Positions 50,939-59,541 of a DNA stretch of 64,000 nt are shown in pieces. This stretch comes from an uncultured Tateyamaria sp. (GTDB lineage Bacteria > Pseudomonadota > Alphaproteobacteria > Rhodobacterales > Rhodobacteraceae), in NCBI GenBank assembly GCA_947501275.1, contig CANMVD010000007.1:1-64000 (forward strand), read 5' to 3'. The notes under the pieces are model-generated. The model made no database searches. It saw nothing but the letters and a program-made list of their open reading frames with translations, and was not told where the DNA came from. Made by a program: the position numbers and the translations under genes. Within the stretch, counting starts at the first letter, position 1, and every line of letters starts with the position of its first letter.

Positions 50939-52501
50939 TTAGAAATCAGTGGGCGCACCGCCTTCCTGTTTGCGTCGCGCGACAAAGGCTTCCAGTTCTT
51001 CCCGGATTGCAACATCCATATGCGGAGCTTCGAAACTCGCGATGATGTCCTTGAACATTCCGTGCGCGCGTTCCGGCGTCCAGATCCCGCCCGCCACCTG
51101 CCAACCTTCAAAGTTTTTCCAGTCGCTCAGGAACGGCTGATAAAAAGCGGTCGTATAGCGATCCTGAGTGTGCTGAATACCAAAGAAATGTCCGTCATTT
51201 CCCACAGATTTGATCGCATCCAGCGCAATGTCATCCGGGCCAGTCGCTGTGATAGATGGGTCCATATAGCGCTGAATCTGCTGCAAAATTTCGCAATCCA
51301 TGATAAATTTTTCAGGCGACGCAATCAGCCCACCCTCAAGCCACCCCGCGGCATGGTACACCATGTTTGTGCCTGACTGCACCGCCGCCCACAGCGAATT
51401 GGACGTCTCCCACATCGCCTGCCCGTCCGGCACGTTGGCAGCACACACACCCGAAGACCGCATCGGCAAGCGGTAAAAGCGGGCTAACTGTCCTGTCATT
51501 TGCGTTGCACGCATGTATTCAGGTGTCCCAAAGGCGGGGGCACCCGATTTCATGTCCACGTTCGAGGTAAACGTGCCAATGGCACAGGGTGCACCGGGGC
51601 GGACATATTGAAACAGCGCAATGGCACACAAAGCCTCGGCAATGGACTGCGCCACAGCGCCTGCCATCGTCACAGGGGCCATCGCACCGGCCAAGGTAAA
51701 GGGCGTCACAACAACCGCCTGACCCCGGCGCACCATGCGCAAACAGCCATCAATCATCGGGTGGTCATGTTTCAGGGGCGAGGTCGAATTGATGTTGGTG
51801 TACATGCGCGGCGTCGCTTCGAACTCGGCATCCGTCAGACCACCCGCGATGCGCACCATCTCCATCACATCCTCAACCCGCTCTTTGCCAAGCGAATAGG
51901 CGTGCATGACCTTGTCGGTCAGCGTCAGCTTGTCATAAACCACATCCAAATGACGCACCGAGGCGTGGATATCGACAGGTTCCACCGGATAGCCGCCCGC
52001 GAAATGGATGCAGTTGAAATACTGGGTGAGCTTGAGCAGATTGGCGCACATCTCGCGGTTGCCGGGCACCTTGGTGCCGATTTCCATATCGAAATAATTG
52101 GGCGGTGAAGACACATTGCCAAAGGTCAGGTTCTTGCCGCCAATGGTGATTTTACGGGCCTCGTTGCGCGGAGTCAGGGTGAACTCGGACGGTGCCTTGC
52201 CCACCATCTCCATCACAAAGTCCCGGTCCATAAAGACGATGTCGCCTTCGATCTTGCAGCCCGCCTCGCTTAGAATGCCCAAGGCTTCCTCGTTCAGGAA
52301 CTGCACGCCAATTTCTTCGAGGATGCGCATGGCACCGTCATGAATGGCCTCAACCCCTTCGGGACGCAGGGGCTCCACTGGCGGATCAATCATCACAGGC
52401 GGGTTCCACGGCATCTGATCAATCACAGTGCTGCCGCGCCGCGCCGCCGCCCCTGCCCGGCCGCCACCACGTGTCCTGCGCTTACTTGCTACCTCAGCCA
52501 T
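50939..52501 (-). CDS. trimethylamine methyltransferase (MttB) family protein, non-pyrrolysine
   Basis: A 520-aa TIM-barrel methyltransferase of the MttB superfamily (MPWNPPVMIDPPVEPLRPEG, GNVSSPPNYFDMEIG, HDHPMIDGCLRMVRRGQAVV). No in-frame TAG exists, so it is of the non-Pyl group that demethylates glycine betaine or related quaternary amines. It starts with a basic Arg/Gly-rich tail (KRRTRGGGRAGAAARRGS). No corrinoid protein or reductive activase gene is adjacent, so the methyl acceptor must come from elsewhere. Confidence 0.92.
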   Translation of the reverse strand: MAEVASKRRTRGGGRAGAAARRGSTVIDQMPWNPPVMIDPPVEPLRPEGVEAIHDGAMRILEEIGVQFLNEEALGILSEAGCKIEGDIVFMDRDFVMEMVGKAPSEFTLTPRNEARKITIGGKNLTFGNVSSPPNYFDMEIGTKVPGNREMCANLLKLTQYFNCIHFAGGYPVEPVDIHASVRHLDVVYDKLTLTDKVMHAYSLGKERVEDVMEMVRIAGGLTDAEFEATPRMYTNINSTSPLKHDHPMIDGCLRMVRRGQAVVVTPFTLAGAMAPVTMAGAVAQSIAEALCAIALFQYVRPGAPCAIGTFTSNVDMKSGAPAFGTPEYMRATQMTGQLARFYRLPMRSSGVCAANVPDGQAMWETSNSLWAAVQSGTNMVYHAAGWLEGGLIASPEKFIMDCEILQQIQRYMDPSITATGPDDIALDAIKSVGNDGHFFGIQHTQDRYTTAFYQPFLSDWKNFEGWQVAGGIWTPERAHGMFKDIIASFEAPHMDVAIREELEAFVARRKQEGGAPTDF

Positions 52502-52607
52502 GTCATTTCCCCTTTGCGTGCTTGGCCCTCATCTTGCGGGCGCTGCACGCGGGCACACCTGTCCGTTTGCGACGGCATTGGTCGTTTTTACCGGGTGGCG
52601 CGGGCGC

Positions 52608-53315
52608 TTATCCCTGCGTCTGGGTGTCCAACCATGCAGGGATATGGCCGATATCGGGCAATACAGCATCCGCATAAGGGGCCAGAACTGCCGCTTCGGC
52701 CAATCCGGTTAGCACCGCAAGGGTCCGCATTCCCGCAGCATGACCTGCGCGCAAATCGTGCAAACTGTCCCCCACCATGACGACAGTCTCGGGGGCGAGA
52801 TTTGTGGCTTTGCAAAATCCAAGCAACTGGCCGGGGCCGGGTTTGGCGCCATGACCGCTGTTCGACCCGGCAATGAAATCAAACAGCTCCGTCACGCCCG
52901 CGCTCGCCAGATGGGCCAGTGCCGGGGCTTCGGCATCATTGGTCGCAACGCCCAGTTTCAATCCACGCGCGCGCAAACCCGCAAGGAATGGGGGCAGAGG
53001 CACGGCTTCGGCCTGAGGGGCACGCGCAGCTTCGTCATTGAGTACGTGCAGCATCTGATCTGCAGACAATTTGGGAAACTGCGGGGCCAATGCACCACCA
53101 ATTTCGTCTGGCGTGCCGGCAATCACAACGCTGTCGTTGGCGAAAGTACGGGTTTCGAGGTCAAATCCGATGGCCGCCCCAGCACGGGCTGCAAGTGCAT
53201 GGTCGCCCTCTGCGGCGCGCAGCAAAAAGGCAGCAGCCCACGCCTCCCAGGTCGTGTGAAAATCAAAAAGGGTGCCGTCCTTGTCGAACACGACCCCCAA
53301 AACCGGATGATTCAC
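52608..53315 (-). CDS. HAD superfamily hydrolase (phosphoglycolate-phosphatase-like)
   Basis: A 235-aa phosphatase. Motif I VFDKDGTLFDFH, motif III region KPGPGQLLGFCKA and motif IV VMVGDSLHDLRAG are intact. The GTG at 53313-53315 overlaps the DUF3572 stop (GTGA) and is preferred to the TTG at 53321. The substrate could be 2-phosphoglycolate or another small phosphate ester. Confidence 0.9.
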   Translation of the reverse strand: MNHPVLGVVFDKDGTLFDFHTTWEAWAAAFLLRAAEGDHALAARAGAAIGFDLETRTFANDSVVIAGTPDEIGGALAPQFPKLSADQMLHVLNDEAARAPQAEAVPLPPFLAGLRARGLKLGVATNDAEAPALAHLASAGVTELFDFIAGSNSGHGAKPGPGQLLGFCKATNLAPETVVMVGDSLHDLRAGHAAGMRTLAVLTGLAEAAVLAPYADAVLPDIGHIPAWLDTQTQG

Positions 53316-53596
53316 GTCCAATGCACCTGACCTCCGCCGGGCAGCATGGCGCGCGCCTGCATTGGTTTTTCATAGGACAAACCGGCGCCGTCACACATCT
53401 GCGTCACCCACGCATCATCCATCATCACAAAGTCCAGCACAGCCCCCAAAAAGGCCGGATCCATTGCGCCAGCGCGCACATCAGACTCGCTTGCCCCCGT
53501 CGAACCAAGGAATACCGGAAGCAATTCTTCGTTGCCCGCCAACCATGTTAGCGCCGTCAGTCCGATAACCTCGGCGGATTCTTGCGACATTGCCAT
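53312..53596 (-). CDS. DUF3572 family protein
   Basis: A 94-aa helical protein (SAEVIGLTALTWLAGNEELL, LPVFLGSTGASESDVR) of a small conserved alphaproteobacterial family of unknown function. Two ATGs are possible (53596, 53590). It is coupled to the HAD gene and divergent from pleD, an arrangement common in this group. Confidence 0.9.
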   Translation of the reverse strand: MAMSQESAEVIGLTALTWLAGNEELLPVFLGSTGASESDVRAGAMDPAFLGAVLDFVMMDDAWVTQMCDGAGLSYEKPMQARAMLPGGGQVHWT

Positions 53597-53687
53597 TCAA
53601 ATCCACCTTTGCAGCCCGTTGGAAACCCTTTGTTAACCTAAACCAACAAAAAACGAATGCACGGACTTTGTGGAAAATTGGAAGGGC

Positions 53688-55088
53688 ATGATGCACGGGA
53701 CAGTCTTGGTCATTGATCCAATTGCCACCAACCGCATTGGCCTGCGGGTCAAACTGGCGGCCAGCCACTATCATGTGGTGCAAGCCAGCAGCATCGCCGA
53801 GGCGATTCGGGTGATCGGCAAAACACCCCCGGAACTGATCTTGAGCGCGGTGAACCTGCCCGATGGTCCGCCCTCCCGGCTTTTGGCACGGCTGCGCAGG
53901 ACAAAGATCTGTGGCAAGGTCCCGATCATCGCTCTCAGTTGTGCGCAGGATCCGCAGGAACGTCTGGCCATGCTGACGCTTGGCTTTGATGACGTACTTG
54001 AAAAACCGGTAGATGATCGCCTGCTGCTGGCGCGTGCACGCAGCCTGATGCGGGCCTATGCCTCTGCAATGGAATGGAAACTGCGCGATGGCACATCGCG
54101 CGCCTTGGGCTTTGCCGAGGTGAATGCGCAATTTGCGCCCGCCCGGCAGGTCAAGCTGGTGGCCCATGACACAGAGCGCCGCGATGCGCTGGCCAAGGAT
54201 CTGATGCCACAAATGCACGCCCAGCTGCACACATGTCACCCCGGACATGTTGTGCATGGCGACGAGGACGACACCGCGCCGGATGCCTTTGTCTTGGTTG
54301 TCGAACCGGGGCGTGAGGCTGAAATGCTGGGCCTGCTGGCCACCATTCGAAGCCACGCCAATACGCGCCACAGTGCGGTTTTGCTGGTCCAGACCGAAGA
54401 CAACCCACAACTTGCAGCACAGTTACTGGATATGGGCGCCAATGATCTGATGCCCGAAAATGCCGAAACGGCAGAGCTGGCGCTGCGGCTGGACACATTG
54501 CTGGCCCGCAAGAAAGTGGCTGACGCCTTGCGAGACACGGTGCGAAACGGGATCGAAGCCGCAGTGATCGACCCGCTCACCGGGCTGCACAACCGTCGCT
54601 ACGCCATGCCCCATCTCACCCGTATCGCAGAGCGAGCCAATGTCACGGGCAAACCCTTTGCCGTGATGATCGCTGACATGGACCATTTCAAGTCGGTGAA
54701 CGACCGTTTTGGCCATGCTGCGGGGGACGCCGTACTGATAGAAACGGCGCAACGTCTCAAGGCAAATGTCCGCGGTATTGATCTTGTCGCGCGGATCGGC
54801 GGCGAAGAGTTCCTGATTGTTCTGCCCGCCATTGGACTGAGCAATGCGAAAAAAGCGGCGCTGCGCCTATGCCGCGAAGTGCGCAACAAGCCCATTGCTG
54901 TGCCCGGAAGCGAAGCGGCAGTGACAGCAACCGTTTCGATCGGGATGATCGTTTATGACCCGACAATGCCGCCCTCATCTGGTCTTCCATTGACGGCCGC
55001 AGCTCTGCTGGATCGGGCCGACCGGGCGCTGTATGACGCCAAAGCCGAAGGGCGTAACCGGGTGATGCTCAGCCGCCCTGCGGCTTAA
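53688..55088 (+). CDS. pleD: PleD-like diguanylate cyclase with degenerate receivers
   Basis: A 466-aa REC-REC-GGDEF protein. The GGEEF site (371-375) and RxxD inhibitory site RGID (362-365) are intact, so it should make c-di-GMP under product control. The first receiver has lost its acid pocket (VLVIDPIATNRI) and has Ser at residue 53 where PleD has the phosphoacceptor Asp (LILSAVNLPDG); the second receiver is degenerate too. It is probably not switched by phosphorylation. The ATG at 53688 follows GGAAGGG. Confidence 0.9.
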   Translation: MMHGTVLVIDPIATNRIGLRVKLAASHYHVVQASSIAEAIRVIGKTPPELILSAVNLPDGPPSRLLARLRRTKICGKVPIIALSCAQDPQERLAMLTLGFDDVLEKPVDDRLLLARARSLMRAYASAMEWKLRDGTSRALGFAEVNAQFAPARQVKLVAHDTERRDALAKDLMPQMHAQLHTCHPGHVVHGDEDDTAPDAFVLVVEPGREAEMLGLLATIRSHANTRHSAVLLVQTEDNPQLAAQLLDMGANDLMPENAETAELALRLDTLLARKKVADALRDTVRNGIEAAVIDPLTGLHNRRYAMPHLTRIAERANVTGKPFAVMIADMDHFKSVNDRFGHAAGDAVLIETAQRLKANVRGIDLVARIGGEEFLIVLPAIGLSNAKKAALRLCREVRNKPIAVPGSEAAVTATVSIGMIVYDPTMPPSSGLPLTAAALLDRADRALYDAKAEGRNRVMLSRPAA

Positions 55089-55131
55089 GGTTATGGTTCA
55101 TCTAACAGCCATAAGACTCTGATTAAAAAGA

Positions 55132-55632
55132 TTAGTATCTCGAATTCCCTTCACGCTTCTTGCCACGTTTCGGCCCACGCTTCAGAATATCCTCAACGGT
55201 ATCCGCATAGGCTTCGCGCTCGCTCGCGCTCATGTCTTCGACCTTTTTCAGCCATTCGACCTGCGCGCGGCGTTGAACGGCACTGACACCTTCAGCCTGA
55301 CGGGCAAGGACAGCTTCGACCGCGGCGCGATCCATGGGATCAGCACGCAGAGCGACAAGCATGTCGTTGAAATGCGCCCGACGATCAGCGCGCGAGGGCA
55401 AGGACGGATCCTCGCGAACGGCCTTAAAAATGGCGCGACGCGACTCGCGCTCAAGTGCAATCACATAAGGCATCGCGTAGCCCAACCCCGGACCAGCCCC
55501 GCGCATCGGGCCATCACTGCGCAGCACGAAACCACCCACAAGGCCTACGATCCCGAGGTTGAGGGCCAAGGACAGGCCGAGCAGCACCTTGACCCAGACG
55601 GGGCAGCGCCGTTTTTGTGTCTGATCGCTCAT
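55132..55632 (-). CDS. periplasmic heavy-metal sensor (CnrX/NreA-like)
   Basis: A 166-aa protein anchored by one helix (VLLGLSLALNLGIVGLVGGF), then a helical hairpin (LERESRRAIFKAVREDPSLP, HFNDMLVALRADPMDRAAVE) of the Metal_resist/heavy-metal sensor family. The end is basic. It follows the ECF sigma and anti-sigma-like genes, as CnrX does with CnrH/CnrY. No clear metal ligands cluster, so the sensed signal is open. Confidence 0.82.
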   Translation of the reverse strand: MSDQTQKRRCPVWVKVLLGLSLALNLGIVGLVGGFVLRSDGPMRGAGPGLGYAMPYVIALERESRRAIFKAVREDPSLPSRADRRAHFNDMLVALRADPMDRAAVEAVLARQAEGVSAVQRRAQVEWLKKVEDMSASEREAYADTVEDILKRGPKRGKKREGNSRY

Positions 55633-55641
55633 GTCGGTCCC

Positions 55642-56007
55642 TTACCCTTCTTCCAGATCCCAACCATAGGCGGTCAGGCCGATGTCGGTGTCGTAAAACA
55701 TGTCCAGGCCGGTCATCCAGTACAGATCGGATGGCTCACCGCCCAAGGCCCCAAGGCCAATGGCAAATCCTGTCGCCGTGGCAGCGACCAGACCGCCAAC
55801 CGACATCCAGCCTCCAAGCCCTTCGAGCATCTGGCGCCACAAAGACACCGGTGTAGCCATCACGGCACCGGGCGCGGGTTGGGCCGCCAAGGCATCCTCA
55901 AGGACACGCGCCATCAGGTCGGCTGGCGTGTCCGCAGCAGGGGCATCGCCAACATCATCCAGTAGCTTGTCCAGCCACATCTCTTTGTCATCATCGGCGT
56001 GCATCAT
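55642..56007 (-). CDS. anti-sigma-factor-like single-pass membrane protein
   Basis: A 121-aa protein with an acidic cytosolic N-terminus (ADDDKEMWLDKLLDDVGD), a predicted helix (WMSVGGLVAATATGFAIGLG) and a short external tail. It begins 3 bp after the ECF sigma gene. Position and topology suggest it holds that sigma factor; no ZAS motif is visible, so this is inference. Confidence 0.7.
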   Translation of the reverse strand: MMHADDDKEMWLDKLLDDVGDAPAADTPADLMARVLEDALAAQPAPGAVMATPVSLWRQMLEGLGGWMSVGGLVAATATGFAIGLGALGGEPSDLYWMTGLDMFYDTDIGLTAYGWDLEEG

Positions 56008-56010
56008 ACA

Positions 56011-56601
56011 TCATCCTTCATAACCAAGGGCCTCTGCCTGCCCTTTCAACGCTGCGGCAAGGGCGCGCTTGCCCCGTGCCGTCAGGCTTTCAACCGCCTC
56101 GACACTGATCCCGAGCCGCTCTGCGATCTCGGGGTTCGTTGCCCCCTCAAAGTGGCGCAGCACCACGGCCAGCCGCTGCCGTTCCGGCAATCCGGCCAAG
56201 GCCTGCGCGAGGGCATCGCGCCTTGCATCATTCAGCATCCGCGCTTCCGGCGACGGCGCATCATCGGCAGGCTCGCTCACCGCGTCCAGATCAACCGTGC
56301 GCTTTGGTCGCTTGCGCAATCGGTCGGTGCACAGATTTGACACAACCCGGTAAAGCCACGTCGTGACCTTGGCCTCGCCAGTGCGCCATTCGGGCGCGAT
56401 GCGCCACAACCGCATCATGGCCTCCTGGGCCACATCTTCCGCCTCGGCCCCATCCCCAAGCAAACGCGCGGCCTGTGCATGGACACGCGGAACCAGTCGC
56501 GTGGTCAGACGACGGGCCGCATCTGCGTCGCCACGGGCATAGCGCGCCAGCAATTCCGCATCGTCAAGCGTTTGGTCCTGTCCATCCAAGGGCATCGTCA
56601 T
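56011..56601 (-). CDS. ECF-type RNA polymerase sigma factor
   Basis: A 196-aa sigma-70 family factor with region 2 (LGDGAEAEDVAQEAMMRLWR, TWLYRVVSNLCTDRLRKRPK) and region 4 (LPERQRLAVVLRHFEGATNP, LGISVEAVESLTARGKRALA). It heads a set with the anti-sigma-like and metal-sensor-like genes. Its own promoter is not evident. Confidence 0.94.
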   Translation of the reverse strand: MTMPLDGQDQTLDDAELLARYARGDADAARRLTTRLVPRVHAQAARLLGDGAEAEDVAQEAMMRLWRIAPEWRTGEAKVTTWLYRVVSNLCTDRLRKRPKRTVDLDAVSEPADDAPSPEARMLNDARRDALAQALAGLPERQRLAVVLRHFEGATNPEIAERLGISVEAVESLTARGKRALAAALKGQAEALGYEG

Positions 56602-56612
56602 CCTGCGGGGCT

Positions 56613-56646
56613 ATCGCGCCCCTGCCCCCTTTCACAAGGGGCAGAG
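56613..56646 (-). terminator. hairpin between EF-hand and sigma genes
   Basis: CTGCCCCCTT, loop TCAC and AAGGGGCAG form a stem with one bulged base, between the EF-hand gene stop (56672) and the sigma gene start (56601). It may separate the two transcripts or attenuate read-through. No T-run. Confidence 0.4.
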
Positions 56647-56671
56647 GCAGGTTCTGCTCGATCCTGTCGGA

Positions 56672-57151
56672 TCAATCGGCGGCGGGCTTGTCACCACGCT
56701 TGCCACGTTTGCCGCGGAAATTCTCGCGAGCTTCGTCGAATTCGGCCTGTGTGATGGTGCCGCTACCGTCTGCATCAATGCGCTCAAACATCCGGCCCAG
56801 ATCGCGTCCACCCCGACGGCCACCTTTGCGGCCCTCAGACATTTCCTCGCGGGACAACTCGCCATCCTCGTTTGCATCCAGATGCTCGATCATTCGTGCG
56901 GCCCGTGTCTTGGCGCGCTCGGAACCGCGGGCTTCCAACTCCGCTTGGCTCAATGCGCCGTTGCCATCCGTGTCTGCCGCGTCAAAGCGGGCCTGCGCTG
57001 CATTTTGCAACTCTGTCTGAGTCAACTCGCCGTTGCCATCCAGATCAAGCGTTGAAAAGTCGGGGCCGCCGCGTTCCTTGGCCACAACACCCAACGTGGA
57101 TGCCGCAACCGCAGCAGCTGCAACTGTCAGCAGGATTGATGTACGTTTCAT
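56672..57151 (-). CDS. secreted EF-hand calcium-binding protein
   Basis: A 159-aa precursor with signal peptide MKRTSILLTVAAAAVAASTL and four EF-hand loops: DLDGNGELTQTE, DTDGNGALSQAE, DANEDGELSREE and DADGSGTITQAE. It ends in a basic Gly/Lys/Arg tail. The ATG at 57151 was chosen for the signal peptide. Periplasmic calcium buffering or sensing is plausible; it lies just upstream of the ECF sigma set on the same strand. Confidence 0.93.
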   Translation of the reverse strand: MKRTSILLTVAAAAVAASTLGVVAKERGGPDFSTLDLDGNGELTQTELQNAAQARFDAADTDGNGALSQAELEARGSERAKTRAARMIEHLDANEDGELSREEMSEGRKGGRRGGRDLGRMFERIDADGSGTITQAEFDEARENFRGKRGKRGDKPAAD

Positions 57152-57364
57152 GTCGTATACTCCGTTTTGCCTCATGGACGCCGTTCTTGGCGCCTGATGC
57201 ATCTCAAACGGGCGGGGTTGAAAATTCCGTCGCAAATAATTTCAAAAAAGTTTTGCGACTCATCCAAACAGCGTCCAGCGCGACATCGGGACGCAAGGAC
57301 ATGTTGCGACATTCCAATGCGCGCGCACAAAGGCCATGTAACTGGCACAGTCGAAGGATAGCCC

Positions 57365-57835
57365 ATGCGACACGACCAGATCGTCAAAGACACCAGCACA
57401 CAATCCACCATGGATCATACACATGGTCACACAGGTCCAGAGCCGGCCTCAGAGGCCGCCAATGACACGGGCGAGCGGGCAATCTGGCCTTCAATGCGCC
57501 GTGGCTGGCGCAATAAATGTCCGCGCTGTGGCAATGGCTCTCTACTCAAGGGATATCTGACCGTCGCCAAAAGCTGCCCGGTGTGCAAACTCGATTACTC
57601 GCATCACCGCGCGGATGATGGGCCGGCCTATCTGACAATCCTGATTGTCGGGCACCTGATGGCCCCCTTGTTGCACGTTGTTTTCGTGACATGGCGACCA
57701 GAGCCGTTGATCCTGTTTACGATCTTTGCAGTTGGCTGCGTTGCGCTGTCACTTTACCTTCTGCCCAGATTGAAAGGGACCATCGTAGGGTTCCAATGGG
57801 CGCGCGGTATGGGCGGATTTGCCACTCACGGCTGA
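57365..57835 (+). CDS. DUF983 family membrane protein
   Basis: A 156-aa protein with a zinc-ribbon-like CPRCGNGSLLKGYL...CPVCKLDY followed by two transmembrane helices (YLTILIVGHLMAPLLHVVFV, LFTIFAVGCVALSLYLLP). The ATG at 57365 follows AAGGA at 6 bp; the His-rich start (MDHTHGHTG) could be a later start. It lies 42 bp before a Nudix gene on the same strand. Function unknown. Confidence 0.9.
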   Translation: MRHDQIVKDTSTQSTMDHTHGHTGPEPASEAANDTGERAIWPSMRRGWRNKCPRCGNGSLLKGYLTVAKSCPVCKLDYSHHRADDGPAYLTILIVGHLMAPLLHVVFVTWRPEPLILFTIFAVGCVALSLYLLPRLKGTIVGFQWARGMGGFATHG

Positions 57836-57877
57836 CACACACCAGCCACTGCGCTAAATTCAAAGACAGCAGGCGAC

Positions 57878-58612
57878 GTGAGCGAGACACCCCCAATGCA
57901 ACCCGGCGCACCGAAAAACGGCGCAATTGATAAAACGCAAGTCCGCGACGCCAGTACGGTGATCGTGCTGCGCGATCGCGACACAACACCCAAGATCCTG
58001 ATGGGGCAACGTGGGGCCAGAGCCGCGTTCATGCCCAACAAATTCGTCTTTCCCGGCGGGGCCGTGGATGCAGGTGATCACAAGGTGACGCTGGGCTCAC
58101 CCCTCGCCGCACCCAATGCAGAACGTCTGGGCGCAGACAGTCGCCCCGGCATGGGGAGTGGACTGGCCGCCGCCGCTATCCGCGAATTGTTCGAGGAAAC
58201 GGGCCAGGTGCTTGGCATACCGGGGCCATGGGCGGACACGCCTGCCGATTGGCAGGACTTTGCCGCCACGGGCCATCTCCCACATGCCGCACCGCTGCAA
58301 TTTGTATTCCGCGCCCTGACGCCGCCGGGCCGTCCACGACGCTTTGATGCACGGTTTTTTCTGGTGGATGCGGACGACCTGAGCTCTGACCTCGATGATT
58401 TTGAGGCTGCCTCGGATGAGCTATCACACCTGCAATGGGTGGCTCTGCACGCGGCACGCAGTTTTGACATGCCCTTTATCACCGAAGTCGTGCTGAGCGA
58501 GATCGAAGCGCGTGTCACGGATCGCGCCCCACCGGCCAGCGTGCCTTTCTTCAAGAACAATGACGAAGAAAGTCTGTTTTTGCGCCTGCGCGGACACGCG
58601 CCGCAGGAATAG
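57878..58612 (+). CDS. Nudix hydrolase
   Basis: A 244-aa Nudix-fold protein starting at a GTG. The core RELFEETGQVLG of the Nudix box is intact, but the GG preceding it (FPGGAVDAGD) is separated by a longer insert than in classic MutT, as in the NUDT19-like group that acts on CoA or related diphosphates. Substrate unknown. Confidence 0.9.
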   Translation: MSETPPMQPGAPKNGAIDKTQVRDASTVIVLRDRDTTPKILMGQRGARAAFMPNKFVFPGGAVDAGDHKVTLGSPLAAPNAERLGADSRPGMGSGLAAAAIRELFEETGQVLGIPGPWADTPADWQDFAATGHLPHAAPLQFVFRALTPPGRPRRFDARFFLVDADDLSSDLDDFEAASDELSHLQWVALHAARSFDMPFITEVVLSEIEARVTDRAPPASVPFFKNNDEESLFLRLRGHAPQE

Positions 58613-58632
58613 CGGACAAAAAGCGCCCGGCG

Positions 58633-59535
58633 TCAGATCACCAGCACCAGCCCCAGGATCGACGCAAGCAAAACACCCATACCGATCCACTCGCGCAAGG
58701 TGATGGCCTCGCGGAAAATCACGACGCTGACCAAGGCGCTGAAGATCAACTCGACCTGTCCTACCGCGTTCACATATCCCGCACTTTGCAGGGTGTAGGC
58801 CGTGAACCAGCAGAATGACCCGGCCATCGACATCAGGCCAACCCAAATTGCGACACGACGCGCAGCCCAAACCGCTCGCACCTGCCCCGGATCGCGCCAA
58901 CGCAGCCAAAAGATCATCGCCACGGTTTGCATCGCTGTCACGGCCGCCAATGTCAGCCCGGCCCGCGCCAAAGGATCATCCAGCCCAAGGCTCAGCGTCG
59001 CACCTCGATAGCTGACGCCAGACACCGCAAACAACACGCCCGACGCAAGACCAAGGCCAACGGCCCGGTTGGCCATATCCCGCCAACGCGCGCTCTTCAG
59101 ATCAGGCGGCGCGGACAACAACAGCACCCCAAACAGCCCCAAAGCAATCGCCGCCAACGCCCAGACAGTTGCCGCATCTCCAAGAACAACCCAGCCCACG
59201 ATCACTGATTGCATGACTTCGGTTTTCTTGAACGTGATCCCAACGGCAAAATTGCGGGCCTTGAACAACAACACAACGCAGACCGTGGCAAGGATCTGGG
59301 CCAATCCGCCCACAGCGCCATAGATCCAAAAATGCGCCGGCACCGGCGGGACGGTTTGCCTCGTTGCCAGCAGATAGGATGTGATCAACACCGCCACCAA
59401 AGGGGCGGAATACATGAACCGGGCAAGCGTCGCACCTCCAGCACTCAACGTGCCAAGCGACAACTGGCGTTGTAGCATGAACCGCAACGTCTGAAAGAAA
59501 GCCGCCGCCAGTGTGATCGGGATCCAAAGGGTCAT
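58633..59535 (-). CDS. DMT/EamA family transporter
   Basis: A 300-aa protein with about ten hydrophobic helices in two EamA repeats, ending in FSALVSVVIFREAITLREWIGM...LLASILGLVLV. It probably exports small metabolites. It lies 6 bp after the desaturase gene on the same strand. Confidence 0.9.
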   Translation of the reverse strand: MTLWIPITLAAAFFQTLRFMLQRQLSLGTLSAGGATLARFMYSAPLVAVLITSYLLATRQTVPPVPAHFWIYGAVGGLAQILATVCVVLLFKARNFAVGITFKKTEVMQSVIVGWVVLGDAATVWALAAIALGLFGVLLLSAPPDLKSARWRDMANRAVGLGLASGVLFAVSGVSYRGATLSLGLDDPLARAGLTLAAVTAMQTVAMIFWLRWRDPGQVRAVWAARRVAIWVGLMSMAGSFCWFTAYTLQSAGYVNAVGQVELIFSALVSVVIFREAITLREWIGMGVLLASILGLVLVI

Positions 59536-59541
59536 GCCCCT

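Noticed and set aside
50939..52501. Pyrrolysine-containing MttB
   Set aside because: The frame has no internal TAG, so it belongs to the non-pyrrolysine group.
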